NCBI RefSeq assembly: GCF_001625305.1
Contig: NW_017803921.1
Coordinates: 2,788,907-2,852,906 of the forward strand
Length of the DNA stretch: 64,000 nt
Source: Branchiostoma belcheri
Taxonomy: Eukaryota; Chordata; Leptocardii; Amphioxiformes; Branchiostomatidae
Direction of reading: 5' to 3'
Shown here: positions 11,177 to 22,300 of the stretch, in pieces
How the letters are laid out: each line of letters opens with the position of its first letter
How positions within the stretch are numbered: position 1 is the first letter of the stretch
The notes under the pieces: model-generated
Told to the model about the DNA's origin: nothing
The model's database searches: none
Seen by the model: only the letters and a program-made list of their open reading frames with translations
Made by a program: the position numbers and the translations under genes

Positions 11177-14100
11177 ATGTCCCTAAACGGAGGCTGGTCC
11201 CAGCCTAACCAGGCTCTCAGCCCGGAGAGTTTCAACCCCATGATGCTTCAGAAAGAACTCATGCATGCCTGGGAGGAGGAGAAGCCCCAGCCGGGAATGT
11301 CTGTTGCGGAGCTGCGCCGCCGGTTCGAGCTGGGAAACGACAATCAAAACGCCACCGCGAGAACCCCGACACGTGCTCAAGAAGAGCCGCAGAGCCGACG
11401 GCAGGAATATGCACAGAGGAGACCAGTCCCTGCTCCCCGCGAATACGCGACTCCAGAAAGAGAGGAGTATAGACAACAAGAGTATGCCCAACCGAAACGG
11501 TACAACTATACGCAAGAACAACAATACAGCCAGGCACCTCGGTACCCGCAGAGGGAGTATACACAACCAGAACGAGACACGTACCACCAGAAGGAAAATA
11601 TCATGCCCAGGCCGATAGCCAGACCTGCTTCTGCCAGTCCCAAACAAGTCGACTCACCACAGAGCCAAATTATCGTCCCTTCTCCTAAGTCTGTGTCGGC
11701 CAGGAAGAAGGCAATAAACCAGCAGAAGGAGAAAGTACCGAGGAAACAAGTCCGTAGTATCTACAACACCATACAGCAGGATTTGTATCAGCAGCAGGAG
11801 TATGAACAGCAGCGTGGGCCAGCTTCGTCTGTACCTGCGAGGCAACATGCACCCGAACCAACCCTCTCCAGTACACAGCGTCATTCAAGCTGGTCTGGTC
11901 TTCTGGATGACGATCAAGAATCTTACAATAGACAATCAGATAATAAGGTCCCCCCTCCCCCGCCCCGAAGGAAGACACCCGTGGGTTACGCGTACCAGCG
12001 ACCGTACAGCTACCATTCATCGGCTCACAACGAAGATCCTAGCCTTGGTTTCATGAAGCAGCCAGAAGAGTACCGAGTGGAGAAGAAGATGAGGCAGGAA
12101 CAGCCGACTGAGAGGGATGAGGTAGAGGAGGTGACCCAAGATGCGTATGCCGATCAAATCCGAAAGATGATGAAGCGAACCCCTGCGCAGTATTCGCCGA
12201 TTCGTCCAGTGAAACCCTCAACAGAAAAGCGATTAGTGGGTCCGTCAGATGAGGATATCTTCAGATACGCTAAGTCACAAGAGCCGCTGCATGTTCGACG
12301 TAGCCCGCAGGCAAAGCTGCAATCAGAGGGGCACTACGATCCCAAATACAAGAAAGGGCAGTGGGGAGAGAGGCCTGACACCAAAGCTTCCTATGAGAGG
12401 CCTCAAAGTGCAACCCGAGAAAGTCCGCAGCCTGTTCAAAACAGGTACGGCTCCCCAGCTGACACCGGACAGAGATATGGTGACGACAGGGCTCGTCAGT
12501 CTCCCATAACTCGCAGCACGTCATGGAACCAACAACAGGTCCCAGAAAGAGAACAACAAGACAGGAGTGCAGTCAACATGAAAAAGAGCATCACGATCAA
12601 CTCCTTGCAGCCCAGGGGCAGTTTTAGTGAGTCTGAACCAGGAGAAAGCATAGGCTCTCTGGATGACAAAGTCAACTCCTATCTAGAAATGAAGGGGTTC
12701 AAGCCTAAGCCACAGGCTGAAACGAGTGAACCGGTACAGCGTAGGCCTCAGCGAAACCGTGCAAAGTTTACCAACCGAGAGTCTTACGTGTACCGGGACT
12801 CGACACCAAGTCCGCAGCACTCTACACAATCGTACGAGCCAGCACAACGATCGTCACCACGGCCAGCCTCCATCGATTTCCCTCCTCCTCCTCCCGAAAT
12901 GCTCGACTTCCCGCCACCCCCTCCACTAGAGTACACCACTGCAGAAATCGTGCACTCTACCCACCCGACATCTGTTGTCTCTTCAACTGCTTACGACAGA
13001 GACGATCCCCCTGGAAAGCTCAACTCAAACACCACGCAAACCGAGGAACGGTACGAGGAACCGCGACGGGACCGTGACTTCAACAGGATCAACCTCCAAC
13101 TTCGCCAACAGACTGAAGAGCGGGTCAACTCTTATCCTTCTAGTGACGCTGAGGATGAAGAATCTTCAAGCAACTACTCTTACGAACAAAGCTCTCCTGA
13201 AAGACGACACCTGCAGAAGAAGTATGCTGGTATTCCACGTAGCCCCGTCATCGACTTCAAGGATTTCCTAGAAAATGGGGAGGAGCAAAACAGCAAAGCA
13301 GACGATATCAAGTTTCAGAGATATCCAGTGCGAGAGGATGAGCCTAAAGCTATGTCCAGAGAAGACAGCTTTGTGAGCAGCACCAGTGGAAGTGCAATCG
13401 GTTTCCCTCTTCATCGTACAGAGGAAGTCTGGTCAATCTCTCCACCTGAGGACCCAACATCGTCGGAGTATCAAATCTTTGAAGCTCCTACTGAACCTGA
13501 CCCCAAGCAGTCACCTGAGCTCAGGGCTCCGTCAGAGAGGAAAATGGAGAGGAAACAGGTCCAGAAACGTCCCAGTATGAAGGACTTACAGGGCAGGACA
13601 CAGAACGTGATTAACCGTCACTCGAGAGAGAACCTCAGCTATGTGGATGGGAGGAGAGATGTTGATGTCAGCGGTTCGTCCCCGACGCTTACACCATCCG
13701 AGTCTGGAACAGAAACGGAAGATTCTCCTCGCGAGTGGAGGAGGCAGCTGCAGCAGCAAGATTTAGCCGAACGGGAGCAAAAGTACTGGCGACAAGAGGA
13801 GGAAAGGTTGAGAAGGGATGAAGATGAGAGGGCAGCTAAGGTCGCAGCTGTGAAGGAACGGCGGGACTCGGATAAACGGGCCTGGCTGGGGGAGCAGGAA
13901 AGGATGGAGAGGATGCAGCGAGAATACGAGGAAAGGCAGAGACTAGAAGAGGACAGGCGGAGGTTGTTAGATCTCAAGAAACGAGAAGATCAGAGAAAGG
14001 CAGAGGAAGAAGCCAGACAGGCTGAGGAGCAGGCCAGACGAGAGGTAGAAGAGAAATTATGCAGACAGGCAGAGGAAAGAGAGAGACAGGAGGCCGAGAT

Positions 14101-16393
14101 GAAAGCTCAACAAGAAGCTGAAGAACGGGCGAAATGGGAAGCACAAGAAAGGGCCCGCAGGGAAGCAGAGATCAAAGCAAGGATGGAAGCAGAGGAGAGA
14201 GCTAAACAAGAAATGGAAGAAGCAAGAAGAGAAGCGGAAGAAAGAGCTCGTAGGGAGGCAGAATTAAGAGCTAGGAGAGAAGCCGAGGAGAGAGCTCAAA
14301 GAGAGGCAGAAGAACGGGCAAGGAGGGAAGCCGAGGAGAGAGCCAGGAGGGAAGCTAGAGAAAGAGCCATCAGAGAGGCTGAGGAGGAAGCTCGAAGGGA
14401 AGCCGAGATACGAGCAAGGATAGAAGCAGAGGAAAGAGCTCACATGGAAGCAAAGGAAAGAGCTCGTAGGGAGGCAGAGGAAAGAGCTCGTAGGGAGGCA
14501 GAAGAAAGAGCTCAAAGAGAAGCTGAAGAAAGAGCTAGAAGGGAAGCTGAACAAAGAGCTCAAAAGGAAGCAGAGGAAAGAGCTCGATGGGAAGCAGAAG
14601 AAAGAGCTCGATGGGAAGCGGAAGAAAGAGCTCGTAGGGAAGCAGAAGAAAGAGCTCATTGGGAAGCGCAAGAAAGAGCTCGTAGGGAAGCTGAAGAACG
14701 AGCTCGTAGGGAAGCGGAAGAAAGAGCTCGTCAAGAAGCTGAAGAAAGATCTCGTCGACAAGCCGAAGCCAGAAGGGAGGCACAAGAGCAAGCATTCAGA
14801 GAAGCTCAGGAAAAGAAGAGAGAAGAAGAACAAAAAGCTAGAAAAGAAGCTGAGGCAGCTGAGATAAGGGCACGACTGGAACACGAGGACCGGATTCGCA
14901 GGGAGGTGGCCGCACAAGCACAACAGGAACTCGAAATGGCACAAAAAGCTGCAGACGAACAGATGAGGAAGGAAGAGGAACTAAAAGTAAAGCTGGAGGC
15001 TGACAAACAAGCAGAAATGGAGGCCAAGAAAATGTGGGAAGCTGCTGAACAATCGGTCAAGGAAGCTGAGGAAAGAGCACGACGTGCATCGTTAAACCGT
15101 CAGAAAAAGGAGCAGGAGGCAGAACAGAAGATTTCTCCACAGAAGATTTCTCCACCGAGAGAGAGGGCAAGAAGCGACACTGAAGAAGTTTCTGCAAGAA
15201 AGCCTCCCATTCCAGCTCCCCGTAGGAGAAACCAGTCCGAAGCACCAGATGAGCAAACCACGTCACTGAAGAGGGGAGCCAAGGACAGAATGAGCCTGCG
15301 AGAGCTGAAGGAGTTCACCAGAGGTACTATCCTAAGGTTGTCTAGCAGAAGTCTGGCCAGCTACGCATCAGAACCACCACCGGATCTCAGGTCTGACGTC
15401 GACTTAAGATCACCTGACAGTGGCGGGGGAGGGAGGCTGCGCAAGAAGGTTCCTAGTCTGAGGGACCTGAAGACTCAGACCAGAGACCAGATCATCAGAC
15501 ATTCCAGAGACAGCCTCTCCTACCGAAGGTCTCACAGTTCTCTATCCAGTCCGGGGCCTTTCTCTGGAGATGATGATGATGACGATTATTACGTACCATT
15601 CAACGATTATGACAGTGATGAAGACAACTCTCTGCGACAGAAAGTCCCCCCTTGCATGCGTCCTCATCGCAGGAAGGGACCAGGCAGCAAATCTGCTGAT
15701 CCTTTACAGCGAAGATCCTTCCACGAGATGCCGCAAGACGGACTATCCAGCGACATGCCGCCTGTTCGAGTCACCATTCCTATGAGGGGAGCCAAATCTA
15801 CAGAAGCCATTGTGCAACAGAAGAAGAAGCAGAACATGACTGTTGAAGTTACGTTGGTGCCTCGGGCGTCCATCGAAAACCTGGATAAGTTCAAACCAGA
15901 GGTCAAAGTCACCAATAATGCCATGGAGTACAAAAAGCTGACAGGAAGTATGCCAGAGCTAAGCGACGACGGCAGTGAGAAGAAAGCGCCGTCAGGGCTG
16001 AGAGGGTCGCGTAGTAAGTCAGATTACGGCATAGGAAAAGGCAGAGGATCCAAGATGACATCAGGGGACACTGGCTACAGTTCCGTCACCTCGGACGACA
16101 GCCCGGATAACGTCCCCAGCCGGCCCCGTACTCGCTCATGGAAAGGATCGGTGTCTCTCGACACGGAAGGAATGGACGACTTGCTTGCAGAAGAAAAGGA
16201 GGCCGACAAGAAGGAAGCTAAGAGCCCCAAGAGCCCTAAGAGTCCAAAGTCCAAAACCAAAAAGAAAAGCGGGACCTTCCCTCGGTTTAAGCAAGATCAG
16301 AAGCAAGAAAGGCCTCGGTCTCGTGTCGAAATTCTCCTACATGGAATAGGCAACCAAGATCCCAAAGCCCCATATTATGAAACTGAGGTGTAA
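11177..16393 (+). CDS. Large scaffold-like protein: FPPPP motifs, octad-repeat charged helix, PDZ ligand
   Basis: 1738 codons in one exon; I recognise no named orthologue. Residues 1-850 look disordered, rich in Q, R, P, S and Y. They include PPPPPRRK near 262 and two back-to-back DFPPPPP motifs (567-573, 577-583), the class of ligand bound by EVH1 domains of Ena/VASP. Residues about 855-1315 are an uninterrupted Glu/Arg/Ala helix. From about 965 to 1200 it is built from eight-residue units of the type REAEERAR. A motif of about 24 residues occurs three times (799-822, 1372-1396, 1426-1449). The tail has SPKSPKSPKS, then GTFPRF, and ends ETEV, a class I PDZ ligand. No signal peptide or membrane segment is seen. 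I infer a cortical actin or cell-junction scaffold. The start at 11177 is fixed by an in-frame stop just upstream. Confidence 0.85.
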   Translation: MSLNGGWSQPNQALSPESFNPMMLQKELMHAWEEEKPQPGMSVAELRRRFELGNDNQNATARTPTRAQEEPQSRRQEYAQRRPVPAPREYATPEREEYRQQEYAQPKRYNYTQEQQYSQAPRYPQREYTQPERDTYHQKENIMPRPIARPASASPKQVDSPQSQIIVPSPKSVSARKKAINQQKEKVPRKQVRSIYNTIQQDLYQQQEYEQQRGPASSVPARQHAPEPTLSSTQRHSSWSGLLDDDQESYNRQSDNKVPPPPPRRKTPVGYAYQRPYSYHSSAHNEDPSLGFMKQPEEYRVEKKMRQEQPTERDEVEEVTQDAYADQIRKMMKRTPAQYSPIRPVKPSTEKRLVGPSDEDIFRYAKSQEPLHVRRSPQAKLQSEGHYDPKYKKGQWGERPDTKASYERPQSATRESPQPVQNRYGSPADTGQRYGDDRARQSPITRSTSWNQQQVPEREQQDRSAVNMKKSITINSLQPRGSFSESEPGESIGSLDDKVNSYLEMKGFKPKPQAETSEPVQRRPQRNRAKFTNRESYVYRDSTPSPQHSTQSYEPAQRSSPRPASIDFPPPPPEMLDFPPPPPLEYTTAEIVHSTHPTSVVSSTAYDRDDPPGKLNSNTTQTEERYEEPRRDRDFNRINLQLRQQTEERVNSYPSSDAEDEESSSNYSYEQSSPERRHLQKKYAGIPRSPVIDFKDFLENGEEQNSKADDIKFQRYPVREDEPKAMSREDSFVSSTSGSAIGFPLHRTEEVWSISPPEDPTSSEYQIFEAPTEPDPKQSPELRAPSERKMERKQVQKRPSMKDLQGRTQNVINRHSRENLSYVDGRRDVDVSGSSPTLTPSESGTETEDSPREWRRQLQQQDLAEREQKYWRQEEERLRRDEDERAAKVAAVKERRDSDKRAWLGEQERMERMQREYEERQRLEEDRRRLLDLKKREDQRKAEEEARQAEEQARREVEEKLCRQAEERERQEAEMKAQQEAEERAKWEAQERARREAEIKARMEAEERAKQEMEEARREAEERARREAELRARREAEERAQREAEERARREAEERARREARERAIREAEEEARREAEIRARIEAEERAHMEAKERARREAEERARREAEERAQREAEERARREAEQRAQKEAEERARWEAEERARWEAEERARREAEERAHWEAQERARREAEERARREAEERARQEAEERSRRQAEARREAQEQAFREAQEKKREEEQKARKEAEAAEIRARLEHEDRIRREVAAQAQQELEMAQKAADEQMRKEEELKVKLEADKQAEMEAKKMWEAAEQSVKEAEERARRASLNRQKKEQEAEQKISPQKISPPRERARSDTEEVSARKPPIPAPRRRNQSEAPDEQTTSLKRGAKDRMSLRELKEFTRGTILRLSSRSLASYASEPPPDLRSDVDLRSPDSGGGGRLRKKVPSLRDLKTQTRDQIIRHSRDSLSYRRSHSSLSSPGPFSGDDDDDDYYVPFNDYDSDEDNSLRQKVPPCMRPHRRKGPGSKSADPLQRRSFHEMPQDGLSSDMPPVRVTIPMRGAKSTEAIVQQKKKQNMTVEVTLVPRASIENLDKFKPEVKVTNNAMEYKKLTGSMPELSDDGSEKKAPSGLRGSRSKSDYGIGKGRGSKMTSGDTGYSSVTSDDSPDNVPSRPRTRSWKGSVSLDTEGMDDLLAEEKEADKKEAKSPKSPKSPKSKTKKKSGTFPRFKQDQKQERPRSRVEILLHGIGNQDPKAPYYETEV
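14070..14775 (+). repeat. In-frame 24-base coding repeat (REAEERAR octads)
   Basis: Inside the large exon, units such as 'gaagcagaggaaagagctcg' plus four bases repeat about every 24 bases and encode eight-residue units. The units differ by synonymous and conservative changes, with R, Q, H, I or W at the variable positions. The period is eight rather than seven, so it does not make a regular heptad coiled coil. Alternating acidic and basic residues suit a long single alpha helix. Confidence 0.75.
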
Positions 16394-18640
16394 CAGATAT
16401 TTTGAATCATCTATATATTGTCTTCATGTTGTACAGTGTTTGACCATTGCTGGTCACATGAATCAGCATGAAAAAATAGTATGGACTACTATGTACTCCA
16501 AATTTGAGGTTCAGGCTATTATAAAGCAAGAGTGTTGGAACTGGACTGTGTTTGTACAAACGTCTGCGAGGTGAAAAGAAGAGAAGATCTACACAATTTC
16601 TACACCAGGACTGAAAGGAACTTTGTGCTTGGTGCACTTCAAGTTTAAGTTCAACTACAAATCGGCAACATTACCAAACAACACTCAACAAAGTTCAAAG
16701 GAACTGCACTGGGAAACATGTTAATGTGTAAGAAGACAGCAATCATGTTTTATGTAAATATGCAACTATTGTTCCTTTCAATTGTGTATTGATGGACAAA
16801 ACGTTGTTAATGTGTATATTAAGAGATGTCACAGTCACCATGGATATGTCTGTTAGTTGTCAAGTTTGTACAAACCTATCTTAGTTAGAGAGGTTTCAAA
16901 GTATTACGTGTCTAAGTAGCAAAACATACATGTGCTACCAGTAAACAGTACATAGTGGTGTAGTTCCATCAAGTCTTTGATGAATGTAGTTTTTCCCTCC
17001 CATATCAAAATCCAAAAGTACCAAGCTCTGGACTCTGATGTGCTACTATTTATTTTTGGCCAACATAAAAATGTAGCCTTTTCAAAAGGTCCATTAGAAA
17101 GGCTTACTGTTCAGACAAATTGCTTCAATCAATTAAAATAGCAAGGGAAAGACAACTGGAGGAAATGACGTAGTATATGTTCAAATGTAAAATGTAAAGG
17201 TGTTTTGTCCTCAACAAAACAATATTACCCATGAACATATCAAACAGAGTATACTTTTCTGACGTACTGCAAAGTACTGCTATCCAAATGCCTGAACACA
17301 TTCTAGTATCACGTTGAAGTTGAAAATTCCAACAAGAATGTCTTGCAATATTCAACTCCGTGCTTTTGAAAGACCAAAATATTACAAATATTCAAAATTA
17401 AAATAAAAAACAAAAACAAACAGCATCTAGTCTACACCAGGGTCTAAAATGCATCTCACATAGATGCTAAGCATTAGCTTTAAAAATGTGTAAATGAAAC
17501 CCTGTATAGTGTATCATACTGGTGGCTTATGTATGTCATATATCTGGTAGCACATACTGCAATGGTGTATTGGTGTCCAATGTGCAAAAGTTCTGTATTG
17601 GCAGTATGTAACACTTTGAAGTTGCAGTTTTCCCCTTGTGGGATTCAATGATTGTGTACTTCAGATATCATTCAGTGAGCTATAATAATGCATGCTACAT
17701 GCTATACAAATGTAGGTATTACTCTTGAAGTTTTCGAACTGTTAGTAGTGGTGTTAGGGAACAAAGCCAGTGTGTTTGTGTGTTAAAGGCATCCAATGCA
17801 ATTTCTGGGCAGCAAAACTGGATCTTCAAAGTCAATCTTCTGGTCAATCAATTGCATTGGATGCCTTCAATCCTACCCCAGTCAAAGTGCAGTAGCCCAA
17901 AGTAGGACACAAATAAACAAGTGAACTACAGAAAGGCAGAACGACTGCCTAATATAAATATCTACAAGTGACTGTAAGAGTAAAAGTAAACTGTTTGTGC
18001 TATCCAAGAGTTTATTTTGAGTAGGGTGTACAGGTGTAAAGAATCGTTACTGGTATTCATCTAAAATTCTGGTGATTTTTTCTGTGTTTATCACATTTTA
18101 GTTTTGCATGTTTACAGAATAACACAGAAAAGGTAAATTCAGTAAGAAACTTCTGCAAAAAGCATTCTTGTATTATTAACCAGAAATCATCTGATTTTGT
18201 CATTATGTAAAATGCAATAGTTTGCATTTTTTTATTGCAATATTTTCATTGCAATTAATCTCTTATACATTCTGTACATTTTGCTTTGAAGCATATTATG
18301 TACTATTTGTAGTAACTTCTGTTTTTTCAAGTGTGTTGCACAATTTCTTTACTACAGCAAGTTACAATCTAAGTTTGTATTCTGTAGTTTAAGTAGATAA
18401 ACATGTTTAATAGACAGATAAAAGCAATATATTACAGGGGTGACGGGTCAAAGAGTTTGAGTAGTGTAAAAGTTTTCAGCAAATATGATCTATATTTGGG
18501 TGTCCACTGTCCTTTTATGTGGAAAGTGCAGTAGAGTGATACGTCTGGGATTGGTTCATTTTTAAAGATATTCTATAAAAGCTGGATGTATAGTATTATA
18601 TGGATGTGAATTAAAGCAATGGATCAACTTTGTGGGATGT
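16394..18640 (+). other. Probable 3' UTR of the large gene
   Basis: AT-rich non-coding sequence follows the TAA/TAG-closed reading frame. An ATTAAA at 18610-18615 is the last plausible poly(A) signal before repeats begin. Several TGTA- and ATTTA-rich stretches are present. A short hairpin of MITE family 2 lies at about 17789-17873. I see no minus-strand exons in it, which matters because the missing half of AAAS would be expected below 19394. Confidence 0.45.
17789..17873. mobile_element. MITE family 2, short hairpin copy
   Basis: 'ggcatccaatgcaatttctg' at the left is answered by 'caattgcattggatgcctt' at the right, making an inverted repeat of about 85 bases. The 'gggcagcaaaactggat' segment links it to the longer copies. 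Confidence 0.65.
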
Positions 18641-18837
18641 GCTTTGATTTTAGTCTTCGTTTTCTTAAAAAAGAATGATGTTTTTGTATCCTAGTAGTAG
18701 GCAAAAAGTAGGCTATTGGCTTATAATCTGGTACCAACTAAGTACCTGATACCAGCTCAGAAAAGAACAAGAAATAATCATGCTTTCAAGTACCAGAGGA
18801 TTGAAAGCAAAGGATTGAGATGTTCAAAACTAATTGT

Positions 18838-19092
18838 AGAGTAAAACTCGCTGCCACCAAGTACAGCAGAGGCATCATCACTATCTAGATAGATGTTCAA
18901 AACATTTAGATAGATGTTCAAAAGTTAGGTGTAACAAGTCGCTCTGGGTAATATAGCCTGCTGCCGCCATGCTGCATGCCTGCAAAGCTGGTGTGTTACA
19001 ATGAAGGGCAGTTACACCGGCTATACAGATACAGAAGCTGGTGTGTTGTGCTGTAGAGTGGTTATACTGGCTATGCAGATACAGATATTGAA
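18838..19092. repeat. Dispersed repeat ending in ctatacagatacag units
   Basis: Shares 'taaaactcgctgccacc', 'tgttcaaaagttaggtgtaac', 'gccgccatgctgc', 'tgcctgcaaagctggtgtgtt' and 'ggctatacagatacag' with copies at about 24553-24735 (same strand) and 35467-35640 (reverse). The short repeated 3' end recalls a non-LTR retrotransposon or SINE tail; the class is unproven. Confidence 0.55.
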
Positions 19093-19393
19093 GTACTAGG
19101 TACAATGCTTGCAGTCCTGTTTGAGGATAAGGAATGTTAAGAAAACACTAGCCTGGTGTCAGCCAGATGAATGGAAACTGGATGCTTAATGACATTTCCT
19201 CTATGTCTCAAAAGAGCCCCCTAGTGTTGATATGTAAAACTGCAAAAACTTTTGACACAAAGCAAACCTGAGTTCCTTCTGATTGGAAAGTTTCGAAGAC
19301 CAAAATCATGTCTCACATGTACATACTGATACCCTAAGAGGTACAATGTACATTTGTAGACCCTAGAAAGCATGTGATAGGAATGGGACGTAC

Positions 19394-22300
19394 CATCATA
19401 GCAGTGTCGGCAGGGGAGGCAGATGCCAGCAGCTTGCCGTGCGGTGACCAGGCCAGACAGGTGATGGGGGAGTGTCCAGGTCTGCTCAGCACCTGACAGG
19501 TCGTCGTGGATGGTCTAGGAAATCATGGGCAGATTTCATTTTCAATGAGAGTGATGCATGTGATAGAATGAAAAACTGGAATAGCATCACTAGAGGTAAA
19601 TGAAAGCCGCAATGGAGAGGTCTTCCTGGTGTATTACAACATTGCATCAAAAAAGACCCTGTGTTAAATTGGACAATAGGGAGAGCTTGAAAAATGACAC
19701 AAGATCAAAGACGTAAAAAAAATGTAAAAACATGAAGGAATCTCATGACAAAACTGCAGCAAAATTTACACAATAGTCACAGACTGCCAAACTGACCTAG
19801 CCAGTACCATTTAACATTGTGCAAAGCCTGTCATGTTATCAAACTCAATGGCAAACCGGCCAATTCCATCAAGAGTTCTTCATGGTCATCATAAAGAATG
19901 TTTTCCACCATAACCTTAAAAATGATATGTTTGTCATATGCTGAGATTTGGCCATCCGGGTTCCAAATAATGCTAGTTGAGTTGGACAAGTGGTCAGCTT
20001 ACGCAAGTCCTTTATGAATGCTTATGTCTATGGGAAGAAAAATCATGACAGAGAAAAATCAAGTGTTACGGCCAGAGGGCCTGCTTATAGAGGTGGTCGC
20101 TAAAGAAAGTTTGACTGTATAGATGTATGTGATGAACACACCTGGATGAGAGAGACATGGGATCCACGTGCCAGATCAGCACACAGTTCTGACACCCCAC
20201 AGCCAGCACTGAGGCAGACTGGGGCTCCCAGGAGAGGGCTGCTACACCCTTCTGTACTTTATGCTTCAGTAGAGGAACAATTTTACTGAAAAAAAAGGAA
20301 AACATTGTTTTATGCAGTTTCATGGTGGCAATTATAAAATTTTCTGAATGAGGAAATCTACTGTGACATTTCTGCCATTTTCGCCATCATTTTATATATG
20401 AAGCATTTTATATAACCAAAAAAACAAGCTATATGACGAGTGTTCCTAGGGGGCTCCAGACACAACACAATGACAGCTAGAGATACTGACATTGTTCTGA
20501 TGCAGTTGTCACGAAAAGCAATAGCAAACTTGTGGATGTGGGGGGACACTTCTCCAATGTTTCAAAAGAGCCCCCTAGTGTTGACATCAAAAACTGCAAT
20601 AGTGATGACACAAGCCAACTATACTGACCTTGTTCTGCTGTACACCTTGATGGAGTTGTCCCTAAGCGCGATGGCAAATTTGTGGATATGGGGGTGCCAG
20701 GAAAAGGCTCGGATTGCACTGTGGTACCAGTCTGCATTCTCAGCAAATGTAGCAATCATGTCTTCATTGGATAACTGAAACAATAAAAATGTACACTGTT
20801 AAACAGAGCAGTTGGCCTTCACCATGTGAACTGGTAAACACTATACATTTGCTTGGAAAATGTTACCTTTCTAGTTGTGATATAATATCAATAATTTGCA
20901 TGAAAAACAAGGTAGTTGTATACTGACCGCGAGGTGAGGGAAGAGAGAGCCATGTAGGGAGCCGAGCCACCTGACCACAGCCAGACCAGCAGACGAACTC
21001 CAGCCTAACCAGCCTGGAACTGTTCCAACACATGTATTCATCTGTCTTTGCCTTTTCATAGACTACACGTACATGGCGTATTACATCAACAGTATACTGT
21101 AAACCACTTAATGTTTGCAATTGCAGTAGCAAACAAAACTTCTGAGAAAAATGGACATGTGTGCAGCGGTGTCAAGTGCAGCAAAAAAAGAGTCCCCAAA
21201 TTATTTGTTCACAGTATAGAATTGACTGCAAACATAAAAGTACTGAGTACCATGAAAAATTGTGATTTACTTAGTTTAATCCCACATAATAATTGGGATA
21301 ATTATTGACAATGAAAAAGTAAGGACTTACAATGACTACATGTATATCAATGTGGAAAACTCTAGGAAAATTAACTTATTACTTTTCATATTTTACCTGT
21401 GAGTATCTGTTACATTGTTCCTAATAAGTCAAGTAGAATGTCATACCTTCAGCCCTGCTGGTTACTAATTCACTCAGAACTGCACCTAGTCCATGTTCAT
21501 ACCTGAAAAAATATCAACATCATATCGATTCCTCTTATCAAATCCTTTCATCTAAATATGCTCATTGAAGTTCACTTACAATCGATAACTTTGGAAATGG
21601 AGGAAAATTCATTTGCATGCAGTTGTCATCCACATAGTCAAACCAGCATGGCCTAACATCTTAAGACCACCGTACCAGGCCTCTTTAGCTCGTTTCCAGA
21701 CCGTCTCATCGTGTGGGAGGAAGGCAGCCTTGGCGCTGGACTCCTCTCTCGACGCCCTGATGCTGTCTGGGGGGAAGTGCAGGCTGGGAAACTCTCCCAC
21801 CTACATGTAGAGATGTGGAGAAATGAGAAATATCGGTAGTACACAGTCATGCTTGCTTCAGGAAGTCAGTTTAAGTGAATTCATCTTTATCTAGTCTCTA
21901 CAATCAGGAGTAAGTAGGCAGGTAGCCACCTCAAAATTTTTTCCATCAGGTCAGGTTCATGATCAGACCTGGGGAAGAGTGCTCACTATCTAGGGAGGGT
22001 CCAGGGGCAAATTTTGGATTTTCAAAATGCAATTTCCCACATTTTGACTGGCAGATCATGAGGTTGGAAGTGGTTGTAGGTGTTCCTTTGGATGTATTTA
22101 TATTCTTACCTGAGATTTTTGTCCAGTGTCAGTGTGTCAAGGTTGATGGATTGGTTTTAAAAAATTTGTCACATTAAAACGGGCCCTGCACTAGACCATC
22201 CACTGAAGCCCACAATGACAGTCAGCTGATGTGAAGAACGATAAGGAGCAGTCCAAATTGGACAGATGTCCTACCTTACCAAATGACTCTACTCTATTCT

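Noticed and set aside
11183-15060. Many open frames of 60-226 codons on the minus strand and other plus frames across the large exon
   Set aside because: Shadows of the 1738-codon gene. The long minus-strand Ser/Leu/Phe-rich frame mirrors the Glu/Arg octad repeat.
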